A stretch of DNA of 64,000 bases, from contig JAFGVK010000095.1 in assembly GCA_016938035.1 (NCBI GenBank), positions 1 through 64,000 on the forward strand. Reading direction: 5' to 3'. Made by a program: the position numbers and the translations under genes. The notes under the pieces are model-generated. The model did not search any database. It worked only from the letters and a program-made list of their open reading frames with translations, and was not told the DNA's origin. Position 1 is the stretch's first letter; each line of letters begins with the position of its first letter. Origin of the DNA: Deltaproteobacteria bacterium. GTDB lineage: Bacteria; Myxococcota_A; UBA796; GCA-2862545. Shown here piece by piece: positions 43,956 to 51,475 of the stretch.

Positions 43956-44837
43956 ATGCAGGTAGGAATTCTCGGCGGCGGACGCTGGGGGCAGGCCCTC
44001 GCCAGAGTGGTGATGGCGGCGGGACACCAGCCGCTCATCGCCTGGAAGGACGTCAAGCCCCCACACCTCTTCCCCTCGTCCAACAAGCCCCCCGAGGTCT
44101 CCGAACGCTGCGAGCTGCTGCTGGTGGCAGCCAGCGGGAGCCTGGTGCGCCAGGCGATCCGCCTGGCTGCCCCCGGCCCCCACAACCGGGTGGTCGTCGC
44201 GGGGCGCGGCGTGGAGCCAGGCACCGGGACCTGGCTCACCGAGGTGGTGCTGCAAGAGAGCGACGTGCTCCGGGTGGGAGCCCTCGCAGGGCCCGCGCCG
44301 GTAGAGGAGATCCTCCAGGGGGGCCTGTGCGCCGGCGTAGTGGCGAGCCCCTTCAAGGAGGTCCAGGACCTCACCACCGAGGCGCTGCACTGCTCCCGCT
44401 ACAGGGTCTACCACTCGCACGACCTGCTCGGCGTGCAGATCGCCAGCGCCGCCGTGCCGGTGATCGCCAGCCTGCTCTCGATCACCTCCGGCCTGCGGGG
44501 GGCGGGCACAGGCCTCAACGCCCTGGTGCTCACCCGCGCCCTCTCCGAGACCTCGCGCCTGGTCGAGGCGATGGGAGGAGCGCCCGAGACCCTGTACGGG
44601 CTAGCCGGCCTGGGCGACCTGCTCGCGGTCAAGGAGCAGGACCGCTACCGGGTGCCCCGAGGTGAGCGGCCCCCTGACGGCCCGGTTGCCCTGGCCCAGG
44701 CCCTCCTCCGCCTCGCCGCGGAGCACCACGTCGAGATGCCCCTCACCGAGGGCCTGGAGGCCTTCCACAGGGGCGTAGACCCGCTGGAGGTGGTGGGCGC
44801 GCTCATGGCGCGCAAGGCGCAGCCAGAGCGGCGCTAG
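43956..44837 (+). CDS. Divergent GpsA-like glycerol-3-phosphate dehydrogenase paralogue
   Basis: 293 aa, two bases after the previous stop. The NAD loop GILGGGRWGQALARV is clear, and the C-terminal GGAPETLYGLAGLGDLLA is family-typical. However, the conserved catalytic Lys of the ALKN motif is missing: the region reads LGVQIASAAVPVIA. The DNAKAAL block that helps bind substrate reads GTGLNALVL. The protein is also shorter than typical GpsA. It may have lost dehydrogenase activity or act on a different substrate. Coupling to the PlsB-like gene supports a role in glycerolipid metabolism. Confidence 0.8.
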   Translation: MQVGILGGGRWGQALARVVMAAGHQPLIAWKDVKPPHLFPSSNKPPEVSERCELLLVAASGSLVRQAIRLAAPGPHNRVVVAGRGVEPGTGTWLTEVVLQESDVLRVGALAGPAPVEEILQGGLCAGVVASPFKEVQDLTTEALHCSRYRVYHSHDLLGVQIASAAVPVIASLLSITSGLRGAGTGLNALVLTRALSETSRLVEAMGGAPETLYGLAGLGDLLAVKEQDRYRVPRGERPPDGPVALAQALLRLAAEHHVEMPLTEGLEAFHRGVDPLEVVGALMARKAQPERR

Positions 44838-44869
44838 CCGCTGACAGCGCGGCGCTACCCGCTGACAGC
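44828..44869 (+). repeat. 21-bp tandem duplication across the gpsA-like stop codon
   Basis: Two copies of a 21-bp unit (GCGGCGCTAGCCGCTGACAGC, with C for G at one position in the second) lie head to tail. The first copy contains the TAG stop of the gpsA-like gene; in the second the same triplet is TAC. The unit length is a multiple of three. Confidence 0.75.
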
Positions 44870-45116
44870 GCGACAGTCGGCGCCACGTCACCTGCCGGCC
44901 TTGGGCGTCCTCCGCCCCGGCGAGGTCCGCGCTAGCGCGCCCGCAGTGGTGCGATACGTCCGCTTGGCGGGTCCCCGGCCATCCCACACTCTGCGACGCC
45001 GGTGGCCACTGGACGCGACCGTGTCGCACGGCTTGCCTCAGCCCGGAGGGCTCGCGCGCTCCGGCCCGGCCCTCCTGCCGGTCCGGCTCCCCACCTGCCA
45101 CCCCACCCCACCGACA

Positions 45117-45404
45117 GGGCCTCCGGCCCATGCGTCCGCCCCCTGCTCACGACAGCAGCCGATTCGCCGGGCAGCTCCAGCCCCATGGGGGACGTCGCGA
45201 TAACCGTGGCCGATCGGCTCGGGCTCAGCAGCCCTTCGCCGCCCCCGCCACGCCCGTGGAGCGTCCCGCGGAATTCTATCACGAAGGAACAACCGTTATC
45301 GGCGCACGCCTCGCGCTCCGCGCCGGGCGCTGGGTCCTTCCGGCCATCGGCCAAGCGGGTGGTTCCACGACTTTGAGAGCTCGGACCGGACCTCCTGACC
45401 GACA
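45117..45404 (+). repeat. Dispersed intergenic repeat family 1, copy D
   Basis: Fourth copy, same orientation. It keeps CCGGCCCATGCGTCCG, TGCTCACGACAGC, CGATCGGCTCGGGCTCAGCA, GCGCCGGGCGCTGGGTC and GCGGGTGGTTCCACGA. One base is gained in the middle and one lost about 25 bases later, so its overall length is unchanged relative to copy A. The 3' end is about 90 bases from the marC-family start. Confidence 0.8.
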
Positions 45405-45477
45405 CAGAGGGGTTACTCCACACCTCACGGCTGAACGCGACCGCGCCAACAACCTCGAACAAACGCCGATCCAATAG

Positions 45478-45495
45478 GTGTAAAGTGTAAAATAG
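45478..45495 (+). promoter_or_regulatory. AT-rich direct repeat before the marC-family start codon
   Basis: GTGTAAA occurs twice head to tail and runs into ATAGC immediately before the ATG. It is by far the most AT-rich spot nearby. It could be a -10 region of a leaderless message or a regulator site. No ribosome site is seen. Confidence 0.3.
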
Positions 45496-45496
45496 C

Positions 45497-46108
45497 ATGG
45501 AAGAGCTCCTCCGCTCAACGATCTTGCTGTTGGTTCTCCTCAACCCCTTCCTCCTCATCGTCTACCTCATCGACGTAGTGCAGAAGCTCGACCAACGGCA
45601 GTTCGCGCAGGTGCTGACCCGCGCCGGGCTGATCGCCTCGGCGGTGTTCTGCGTCTTCACCGTAGTCGGTGACGCGGTCTTCTCAGACATCATGCAAGCA
45701 GACTTCGCCTCGTTCCAGATCTTCGGGGGAGTGGTCTTCCTGCTGATCGGCCTGCAGTTCGTCTTCCGAGGCCCTTCCGCCATCGAGATGCTCCGCGGTG
45801 AGTCGCAGCACCTCACGGGAGCCATCGCCATGCCCCTCCTCATCGGCCCAGGCACCATCAGCGCCGCCGTCATCATCGGCAAGCGCAACGACGCCATCCC
45901 TGCCTGCGGTGCGATCATCACCGCGGTGACGCTCTCCGTCTTCATCATGATCGGGCTCAAGGCCGTCCACGACCGCGTGAGACCCAGACGGGAGCAGCTG
46001 GTTGCGCGGTACATCGAGATCGCGGGTCGCATCACCGCGCTGTTCGTAGGGACCATCTCCATTGAAATGGTCATGCAGGGCCTCAGGACCTGGGCAGCGA
46101 AGTTCTAG
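45497..46108 (+). CDS. MarC-family integral membrane protein
   Basis: 203 aa with about six hydrophobic helices. LLLVLLNPFLLIVYLIDV at the N-terminus and AIAMPLLIGPGTISAAVIIG in the middle are the family hallmarks (NP and PxxxGPG motifs). MarC-type proteins are inner-membrane proteins of unsettled function; they were once linked to multiple antibiotic resistance, but that role was later withdrawn. The gene stands alone after repeat copy D, and convergent hairpins follow it. Confidence 0.88.
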   Translation: MEELLRSTILLLVLLNPFLLIVYLIDVVQKLDQRQFAQVLTRAGLIASAVFCVFTVVGDAVFSDIMQADFASFQIFGGVVFLLIGLQFVFRGPSAIEMLRGESQHLTGAIAMPLLIGPGTISAAVIIGKRNDAIPACGAIITAVTLSVFIMIGLKAVHDRVRPRREQLVARYIEIAGRITALFVGTISIEMVMQGLRTWAAKF

Positions 46109-46209
46109 ACGGCGAGGCCGCGCGCGGCGGACTGGCCAGGGCCGCGGGTCCGAGTCCAGCGCCCCACCCTTGGCCAGCCCCCCCCTTGCCACAGACCGAG
46201 CGCCCCGCC

Positions 46210-46240
46210 CTCGCAGGTTGCGAGCCCTCCGACGGAGGGC
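46210..46240. terminator. Two adjacent perfect hairpins
   Basis: CTCGCA-GGT-TGCGAG (46210-46224) is followed directly by GCCCTCC-GAC-GGAGGGC (46224-46240). Both have perfect stems and three-base loops, and they share one base. There is no T-run, so classical intrinsic termination is uncertain, but the position between convergent genes fits a terminator or transcript end. Confidence 0.5.
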
Positions 46241-46386
46241 GCACCTCGCCGGCCACCAAGGCGGAGCGATGAGGTCCCCGAGGGCACGGGCCGGGCGCGC
46301 CGCGGAGACGAGGGTGACCCCCTCAGCAAGGCGCTTCCCGCAACGGGGACGTCCGCATCGAGGAGGGCGCGCCAGACCAGCGCGAG

Positions 46387-46407
46387 AGGCCCCCTAAATG
46401 GGGGACC
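46387..46407. terminator. Hairpin near the end of the respiratory operon
   Basis: GGCCCCC and GGGGGACC arms flank a TAAAT loop about 25 bases beyond the minus-strand stop codon. Five G-C pairs are perfect, with one mismatch further out. The position suits a terminator for the minus-strand operon. Confidence 0.45.
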
Positions 46408-46431
46408 TCAGCGCCACCGCACCGGCCCGTC

Positions 46432-48231
46432 CTACTGGAGCCCCAGCCAGCGGGGGATGCCCTGGACCACCCGCAGCCCGTCGGCGATGGCCGAGATGGC
46501 ATCCGCGGTCTCGTTCACCAGGTCGCCGCCGGCAAACACGCCCGGCATCCCGGTCATGCCGTCCTCGTTGACCTTGATCCAGCCCCACTTGTCCGCGATA
46601 GTGCCCTGGGCCTCTGGAGAGAGCCAGCGGAGGTTGGGCCCCTGGCCGATGGCGCCGATGATCCGGTCCACGACCAGGTGGTTCTCCACCCCCTCCACCA
46701 GCACCGGCTTGGGCCTGGCGCCGGGCTTGTCCGCCACCATCTCGGCGGGCCCCCAGATCAGGTCGAGCCGCCCGTCCGGCGTCTGCTCAATGCGGAGCGG
46801 GATGGCCTGCACGTCGATCTGGATGTTCTCGTGCTCAGCGTCCTCGATCTCCTCCCAGTCCGCAGGCATGTCCTCCTTGCGGCGCCGGTAGGAGATCACC
46901 ACCTCGGAGGCGCCAAGCCGGAGCGACACGCGCGCGGCGTCGATCGCGGTGTTGCCACCGCCGACCACCGCCACCTTCATCCCGGGGAGCACCACCGGCT
47001 CCTTAGAGACCTTGTCGCTGTCGGTGTTGTTGCGGAGGTGGTGCTCCAGCAGGAAGGTGAGGGCGTTGACCACGCCCGGGGCGTCCTCGCCCTCCACCCG
47101 CATCGCCTTGCCGCGCATCAGCCCCGCGCCGATGAACACCGCGTCGTGGGTGGAGCGCAGCTCCTCAAAGAGCGCCGCGTCCACCGGGGAGTTGACGTGG
47201 AGCTTCACCCCAGCGCCCCGCAGCATGTCCACCTGCTTCTCCAGCGAGGGCATAGGGAACCGGTACTTGGGGATACCGAAGAAGGTCGCACCGCCCAGGG
47301 TGGGCAGCGCCTCGTACAGGTTGACCTCGAAGCCGCGGATCGCCAGGTAGTAGGCCACGGTGATCCCGGAGGGCCCACCTCCGATGACCGCGACGCGCTT
47401 CCCCACCCCGATGGGGGCCACGTCCGCCTTGATGACCTCGCGCAGGTCGTCAAATCGCTCAGTCGCGAAGCGCTTGAGCCAGCGGATCGCCACCGGCTCC
47501 CCCTGCTTGGCGTGGGCGCAGACGTCCTCACAGCGCCTGGTGCAGACCTTCCCGCACATCTCGGGCATGGGGTTGGTCTCGTAGATCAGGTTGACGGCCT
47601 GCTCGTAATTTCCGTCCCGGATGGCGCCGATGTACTCGGGGATGTGCATGTGGGCCGGGCAAGCGGCGGTGCAGATGCCGCACTCCAGGCAGCGCGCGGC
47701 CTCCCTCTGCGCCTCCTCCTCGGAGTAGCCCAGGACCACCTCGGCCCAGGTCTGGCCGCGGGTCTCGCCAGGGAGCATCGACATGGGCACCCGGTCGTGG
47801 TTGATCAGATCCCACTCCCCGCCATGCCAGCCCTTGGTGTCGTCATCCCACGGCTTCTTGTCGACGCCAGGGACGTACCGGAAGACCTCTGGGTCCTTGT
47901 CGACCCAGGTGTACTCGGAGCTGAGGCCGAGCGAGCCCGAAGGGCATACGTCGACACACAGGGCGCACCAGCAGCAGCGCCCGTAGTCGACCATCGGACG
48001 CAGGCCGGTGTCGCCTTTGGTTGCGTCGCGGTTCACGACCATGTCGATGGCGGCGTTCTGGCAGATGTCCGAGCAGGAGCCGCAGCCGATGCAGGCCTCA
48101 GCGTCGTTGGTGTGCCAGCCGCGGTAGCGGTCCGCGGGCGCGCGCATGATGTCCTCCACCGGGATGGTGTAGGGCCTAGCGAGGGCGCGCGCCCAGATGC
48201 CAAAGGGGGCTAGGGCGTTCTTGAGGCTCAT
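46432..48231 (-). CDS. NuoI/MbxN-like ferredoxin subunit fused to a GltD/NfnB-type flavoprotein
   Basis: 599 aa, nine bases after NuoD. Residues 47-96 carry two 4Fe-4S motifs of the NuoI type (Cys47, 50, 53, 57 and Cys86, 89, 92, 96). From about residue 180 it is GltD/NfnB-like: Cys181, 184, 187, 191 (CLECGICTAACP) and Cys226, 230, 234, 238 would bind two more clusters. FAD binds at VAVIGGGPSG (residues 281-289), and NAD(P)H at VAVVGGGNTAIDAA (around 424-429). The FAD-closing motif is VFAGGDLVN. The fusion would bring NAD(P)H or ferredoxin electrons directly into the membrane complex. No NuoE, F or G genes are present. Confidence 0.9.
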   Translation of the reverse strand: MSLKNALAPFGIWARALARPYTIPVEDIMRAPADRYRGWHTNDAEACIGCGSCSDICQNAAIDMVVNRDATKGDTGLRPMVDYGRCCWCALCVDVCPSGSLGLSSEYTWVDKDPEVFRYVPGVDKKPWDDDTKGWHGGEWDLINHDRVPMSMLPGETRGQTWAEVVLGYSEEEAQREAARCLECGICTAACPAHMHIPEYIGAIRDGNYEQAVNLIYETNPMPEMCGKVCTRRCEDVCAHAKQGEPVAIRWLKRFATERFDDLREVIKADVAPIGVGKRVAVIGGGPSGITVAYYLAIRGFEVNLYEALPTLGGATFFGIPKYRFPMPSLEKQVDMLRGAGVKLHVNSPVDAALFEELRSTHDAVFIGAGLMRGKAMRVEGEDAPGVVNALTFLLEHHLRNNTDSDKVSKEPVVLPGMKVAVVGGGNTAIDAARVSLRLGASEVVISYRRRKEDMPADWEEIEDAEHENIQIDVQAIPLRIEQTPDGRLDLIWGPAEMVADKPGARPKPVLVEGVENHLVVDRIIGAIGQGPNLRWLSPEAQGTIADKWGWIKVNEDGMTGMPGVFAGGDLVNETADAISAIADGLRVVQGIPRWLGLQ

Positions 48232-48240
48232 GGCGGTCTC

Positions 48241-49365
48241 CTAGCGCTCCATCTCGGGGGGGCAGGTGGGAATGGACACCAGGGTGGGGTGCAGATCAGC
48301 GATGTTGAGCCCCTCGAACATGCGCTCCGCCATCGCGAAGCCGTGCACATAGGAGGCACCCCGGACGTGGACCCGGCGCACCTTGTCCGACCCGTCGGTG
48401 ACGGTGTAGTAGCCCATCTCGCCGCGGCTGGCCTCGGCGCGGACGTAGGTCTGGCCAGTGGGGATCCTCCAGGTGAAGACGTTGGGGATCGGCGCCGCGA
48501 CCGGGCCGTCCTTGGGCATCTTCTGGAGCACCTGCCGGATGATCTTGATGGACTCGACCACCTCGTGGCGGCGGATCTCCATGCGGGCGTAGATGTCGCC
48601 CCCCGTGGAGGTGATGACGCTGAAATCCAGCTCGGGGTAGGCCAGATAGGGGAAATCGCGCCGCACGTCCCGCGCGAAGCCCATCGCGCGGATCGCCGGA
48701 CCAGAGATCCCCATCTCCTTCACCCAGGCGGGATCGGTGAGCCCGACGCCCTGGGTGCGCTCGCGCCACACCGAGGACTGGAAGGTCACCTTGTCGATGT
48801 ACGGGAGCCGCTCCTCGATCTTCCGCAGCGTCGCCTCCATCCGCTCGGCGAAGCCGACGGGGAGGTCGCGGCGCACGCCGCCGTAGACCATGTACATGTG
48901 GTACACGCGCCCGCCGGTCAGCTCCTCGAAGCTGTCGAGGATGTAGTCGCGCAGGGTGTAGGTCCAGTTGGGCACCGCGCCGAGCCCCGTCGCGCCAGCG
49001 CCGCCGCCGATCTGCTGCACCAAGCTCGCGAGGCGGGACATCTCCAGCACCAGGGTGCGGAGCCAGACCGCCTTCTCGGGGATGGTGATGCCGCCGAGCT
49101 CCTCGATGGAGGCAGCCAGCAGGTACTCATTGGTGTCCGGCTCGGGAACGCAGATGCGACACACGATGGGGAAGGACTGGATGAACTTTCGCCGCTCCAT
49201 CAGCTTCTCGAAGCCGCGGTGCAGGTAGCCGACGTGGGTAATGCCCCGCTGAATGGTGTCGCCGGTCAGCCACACCTGGATCGCCATATTCCCGGTGACA
49301 CCCGGGTGCTGAGGGCCGACCCAGAGCTGGGTCTCCTTCTCGACGTGAGGGTTCTCAATGGTCAT
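48241..49365 (-). CDS. NuoD-like large subunit with CxxE/CxxE site (Mbx/Mbs type)
   Basis: 374 aa from the ATG overlapping the NuoC-like gene by 11 bases. It belongs to the NuoD/[NiFe]-hydrogenase large-subunit family, with LWVGPQHPGVTG, HVGYLHRGFEKLMERR and GEMGYYTVTDGS. Hydrogenases bind nickel with two CxxC motifs. Here the first is RICVPE (Cys72, Glu75; an extra Cys69 precedes) and the second is PTCPPEMER (Cys368, Glu371), so Glu replaces the second Cys in each. Complex I proteins keep neither Cys. This pattern is what I expect for the Mbx/Mbs branch and argues against H2 metabolism. Confidence 0.9.
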   Translation of the reverse strand: MTIENPHVEKETQLWVGPQHPGVTGNMAIQVWLTGDTIQRGITHVGYLHRGFEKLMERRKFIQSFPIVCRICVPEPDTNEYLLAASIEELGGITIPEKAVWLRTLVLEMSRLASLVQQIGGGAGATGLGAVPNWTYTLRDYILDSFEELTGGRVYHMYMVYGGVRRDLPVGFAERMEATLRKIEERLPYIDKVTFQSSVWRERTQGVGLTDPAWVKEMGISGPAIRAMGFARDVRRDFPYLAYPELDFSVITSTGGDIYARMEIRRHEVVESIKIIRQVLQKMPKDGPVAAPIPNVFTWRIPTGQTYVRAEASRGEMGYYTVTDGSDKVRRVHVRGASYVHGFAMAERMFEGLNIADLHPTLVSIPTCPPEMER

Positions 49366-49897
49366 GGAGGAAGCCCTTCTGGCCAAAGGCGATGGCCACC
49401 CTGTCGCGTGGGTTGGTGTGGGTGCGCCCTGGGCGGAAGCCGAAGGCCTCCTCTGCGAAGGCCGCGGTGTCGAAGTCGCGCCGCATCGGGGGGATGTCCT
49501 CCCAGCCCTCGAGCAGCAGATCGACCCCCTGCCGGGGGCTCCCAGGGAAGGAGATCCCGAACATCTCGAACATCTCCTGCTCGTAGGTCACCGCCTCTGG
49601 CCAGAGGTGGTGGACCGACTCCGCGGTGGGCGCGGCGCGATCGATCCGCACGCAGACCATCAGCGAGCGCCTCGCGGCGTAGTCGGTGAGGAGGTAGGTG
49701 AGCTGAAACTCACCGTCCTCGATCCAGTCGACCGCCGAGAAGTGGTTGAGGATGAAGTAGCCGGTGTTGCTCTTCAGCCAGGTGAGCAGCGGCAGCGCGT
49801 TCACCTGCCGAACCCCGATCTGCATCAGATCGGGCCGCTGGGGATTGCTCCAGAGCACCTCAAAGCGGGCCTGGATCTCTTGGACAAATTCGTTCAT
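49355..49897 (-). CDS. NuoC-like 30-kDa subunit
   Basis: 180 aa. HFSAVDWIEDGEFQLTYLLT and PEAVTYEQEMFEMFGISFPG match the conserved NuoC region (normally near WPAANWYEREVYDMFGI), and PPMRRDFD ends the conserved part. It is a peripheral subunit that contacts NuoD and NuoB and has no cofactor. The C-terminal 30 residues are basic and His-containing. It overlaps NuoD's start, indicating coupled translation within the operon. Confidence 0.9.
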   Translation of the reverse strand: MNEFVQEIQARFEVLWSNPQRPDLMQIGVRQVNALPLLTWLKSNTGYFILNHFSAVDWIEDGEFQLTYLLTDYAARRSLMVCVRIDRAAPTAESVHHLWPEAVTYEQEMFEMFGISFPGSPRQGVDLLLEGWEDIPPMRRDFDTAAFAEEAFGFRPGRTHTNPRDRVAIAFGQKGFLHDH

Positions 49898-49903
49898 GGC
49901 GTC

Positions 49904-50548
49904 CTACCAGCTGTACTCGGGGAGGTTCCAGTCCTTGATGACCTTGCGCTGATTGGCCCGATACCAGTCGAGGTTGTTCTGGTACTCGATGTACCCGTTG
50001 GCCTCACCGCGCTTGATCATGTCCATCAGATCCTTGAAGCCCGCGATCAGGGCCTCCGGTCGGGGCATACACCCGTTCACATACACGTCCACCGGCAGAT
50101 ACTGATCCAGGATCTTGATGGTGGAGTAGGAGTCCCAGTACATCCCGCCGTTGATGGTACAGGAGCCCAGTGCGACCACCCAGCGCGGGTTGGGCATCTG
50201 CTCGTAGGAGCGGATGACGCGCTTGAGGGTCTTCACCGACAGGTACCCTGAGATGATGAGCACAGACGACTGCCGTGGGGTGGGGCCGCCGGTGATCCCG
50301 AACCGCTCCATGTCGAAGCGGCTGGTGCCCAGCGGGCCTAGCTCGATGGAACCACAGCCGGTCCCGTAGGCCATCACGTTGAGGGACTGCGCCCGAAACC
50401 AGTTCTTGATGAAGGCGACCGACTCGTCGAGCGAGAGGGGCTTGGGGCGCCCCTGCGCGAAGAGCGTGCTGTCGGTGGCGTGGGGCTTGGAGCCCACCGG
50501 AACCCCGCTCGGGAGGAGGGGGACCTTGCCTTTCTCTTCAACACCCAT
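49904..50548 (-). CDS. NuoB-like small subunit with an altered cluster motif
   Basis: 214 aa. It is recognised by GSCTINGGMYWDSYS and VNGCMPRPEALI. Complex I NuoB has a vicinal Cys-Cys pair for cluster N2; here the position reads TGCGSIE (Cys65, Gly66), leaving Cys65, Cys130 and Cys160 as visible ligands. A fourth ligand must come from elsewhere, or the cluster differs. The protein passes electrons between the NuoI-like clusters and the large-subunit site. The spacing to neighbours is 6-9 bases. Confidence 0.9.
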   Translation of the reverse strand: MGVEEKGKVPLLPSGVPVGSKPHATDSTLFAQGRPKPLSLDESVAFIKNWFRAQSLNVMAYGTGCGSIELGPLGTSRFDMERFGITGGPTPRQSSVLIISGYLSVKTLKRVIRSYEQMPNPRWVVALGSCTINGGMYWDSYSTIKILDQYLPVDVYVNGCMPRPEALIAGFKDLMDMIKRGEANGYIEYQNNLDWYRANQRKVIKDWNLPEYSW

Positions 50549-50557
50549 GGTGGACTC

Positions 50558-51466
50558 CTAGAAGAGTGCGAGGAGGACAGCGACCACCCCGATGAGGGCG
50601 GGCCAGCCGAGGAAGAAGCGCATGGACTGATCCACCCGGTAGCGCGGAAACACCGCCGCGACCGCCACGGACCACATGTAGATGACGAACACCTTGATGA
50701 AGGCCTCGAGGATCGAGGTCGCGCCGCCCAGGAACAGGTCCATGAACAGGATCATCTTGGCGATGGCGAAGATCGCCCGCCCCGTCCCCAAGGTGGCGAT
50801 AAAGCCGCCCTGGTACTCGGTCATGGGGCCGACGGGGATCTCGTTGGGGGCGCCCACCACATTGAAGGGCGCGTAGCCGTTCATCCCGAGCATGGCGATG
50901 AAGGCGGCGGCCGCGGCGAAGGGGTGGGTGAGGAGGTTCCACTCCAGGAACCCGCCCGCCTGCGCCAGGGTGAGGTCGTGCACCGAGAAGGAGCCGGTGT
51001 CGGCGACCAGGGCGATCACCGCCAGGATGAACGGCACCTCAAAGGCGGTCATCTGGGACAGGCCGCGCCCGGCCCCGATCGGGGTGTGGGGGTGCCCGCC
51101 CGCCGATCCGCCGAGGGCCATCCCCAGGGAGCCGAAGAACATGAAGTACATCACCAGCAGCAGGTCGCCTGCGAACGAGAAGTTCTCGCCAGGGGCCCAG
51201 CCCACGATCGCGGGGATGAAGAGGAAGATCCCTACCCCCCCCGCGGTCCGCAGCGCCGGCCCGAAGTAGAACATCGGCCCGTGTGAGATGTTGTCGCGCA
51301 CGAAGAAGTTCTTCCCCAGGTCGATGAAGCCCTGGTAGACAGGGGGCCCCACGCGGCCCTGGATGCGGGCGAAGAGTTTGCGGACGATACCGCCGGTGAG
51401 CAGGCCGTAGGCCACCGCGATGAGCACGCCGATGGACGACCAGAGGATCTGCAGCAAGAGCTCCAT
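50558..51466 (-). CDS. NuoH-like membrane subunit
   Basis: 302 aa with about eight hydrophobic helices. It starts nine bases after the double antiporter gene. KLFARIQGRVGPPVYQGFIDL is the family's N-terminal loop (usually ARxQxRxGP), and NGYAPFNVVGAPNEIPVGPM takes the place of the PFDLPEAEaElv block of NuoH. It links the peripheral arm to the membrane pump. The Pro- and Glu-containing loop is shorter than in complex I, as in hydrogenase-related complexes. Confidence 0.9.
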   Translation of the reverse strand: MELLLQILWSSIGVLIAVAYGLLTGGIVRKLFARIQGRVGPPVYQGFIDLGKNFFVRDNISHGPMFYFGPALRTAGGVGIFLFIPAIVGWAPGENFSFAGDLLLVMYFMFFGSLGMALGGSAGGHPHTPIGAGRGLSQMTAFEVPFILAVIALVADTGSFSVHDLTLAQAGGFLEWNLLTHPFAAAAAFIAMLGMNGYAPFNVVGAPNEIPVGPMTEYQGGFIATLGTGRAIFAIAKMILFMDLFLGGATSILEAFIKVFVIYMWSVAVAAVFPRYRVDQSMRFFLGWPALIGVVAVLLALF

Positions 51467-51475
51467 GGCCTTACC

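Larger units (their letters stand above)
44870..45496. other. Intergenic region between the gpsA-like gene and marC
   Basis: 627 bp without a supported gene. The left part is GC-rich and featureless. Copy D of repeat family 1 is at 45117-45404. The last 40 bases are notably AT-rich, with a doubled GTGTAAA just before the marC-family start codon. Confidence 0.6.
46109..46431. other. Intergenic region between convergent marC and respiratory operon
   Basis: 323 bp with no supported gene. It holds two adjacent perfect hairpins and a third imperfect one, listed separately. The convergent arrangement suggests bidirectional transcription termination. Confidence 0.6.

Noticed and set aside
45002-45376. 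124-aa plus-strand frame upstream of marC
   Set aside because: It lies across repeat copy D, with no ribosome site and no similarity to known proteins.
48241-49365. Group 4 [NiFe]-hydrogenase catalytic subunit
   Set aside because: Only one Cys remains in each of the two nickel motifs, so a standard nickel site is not possible.
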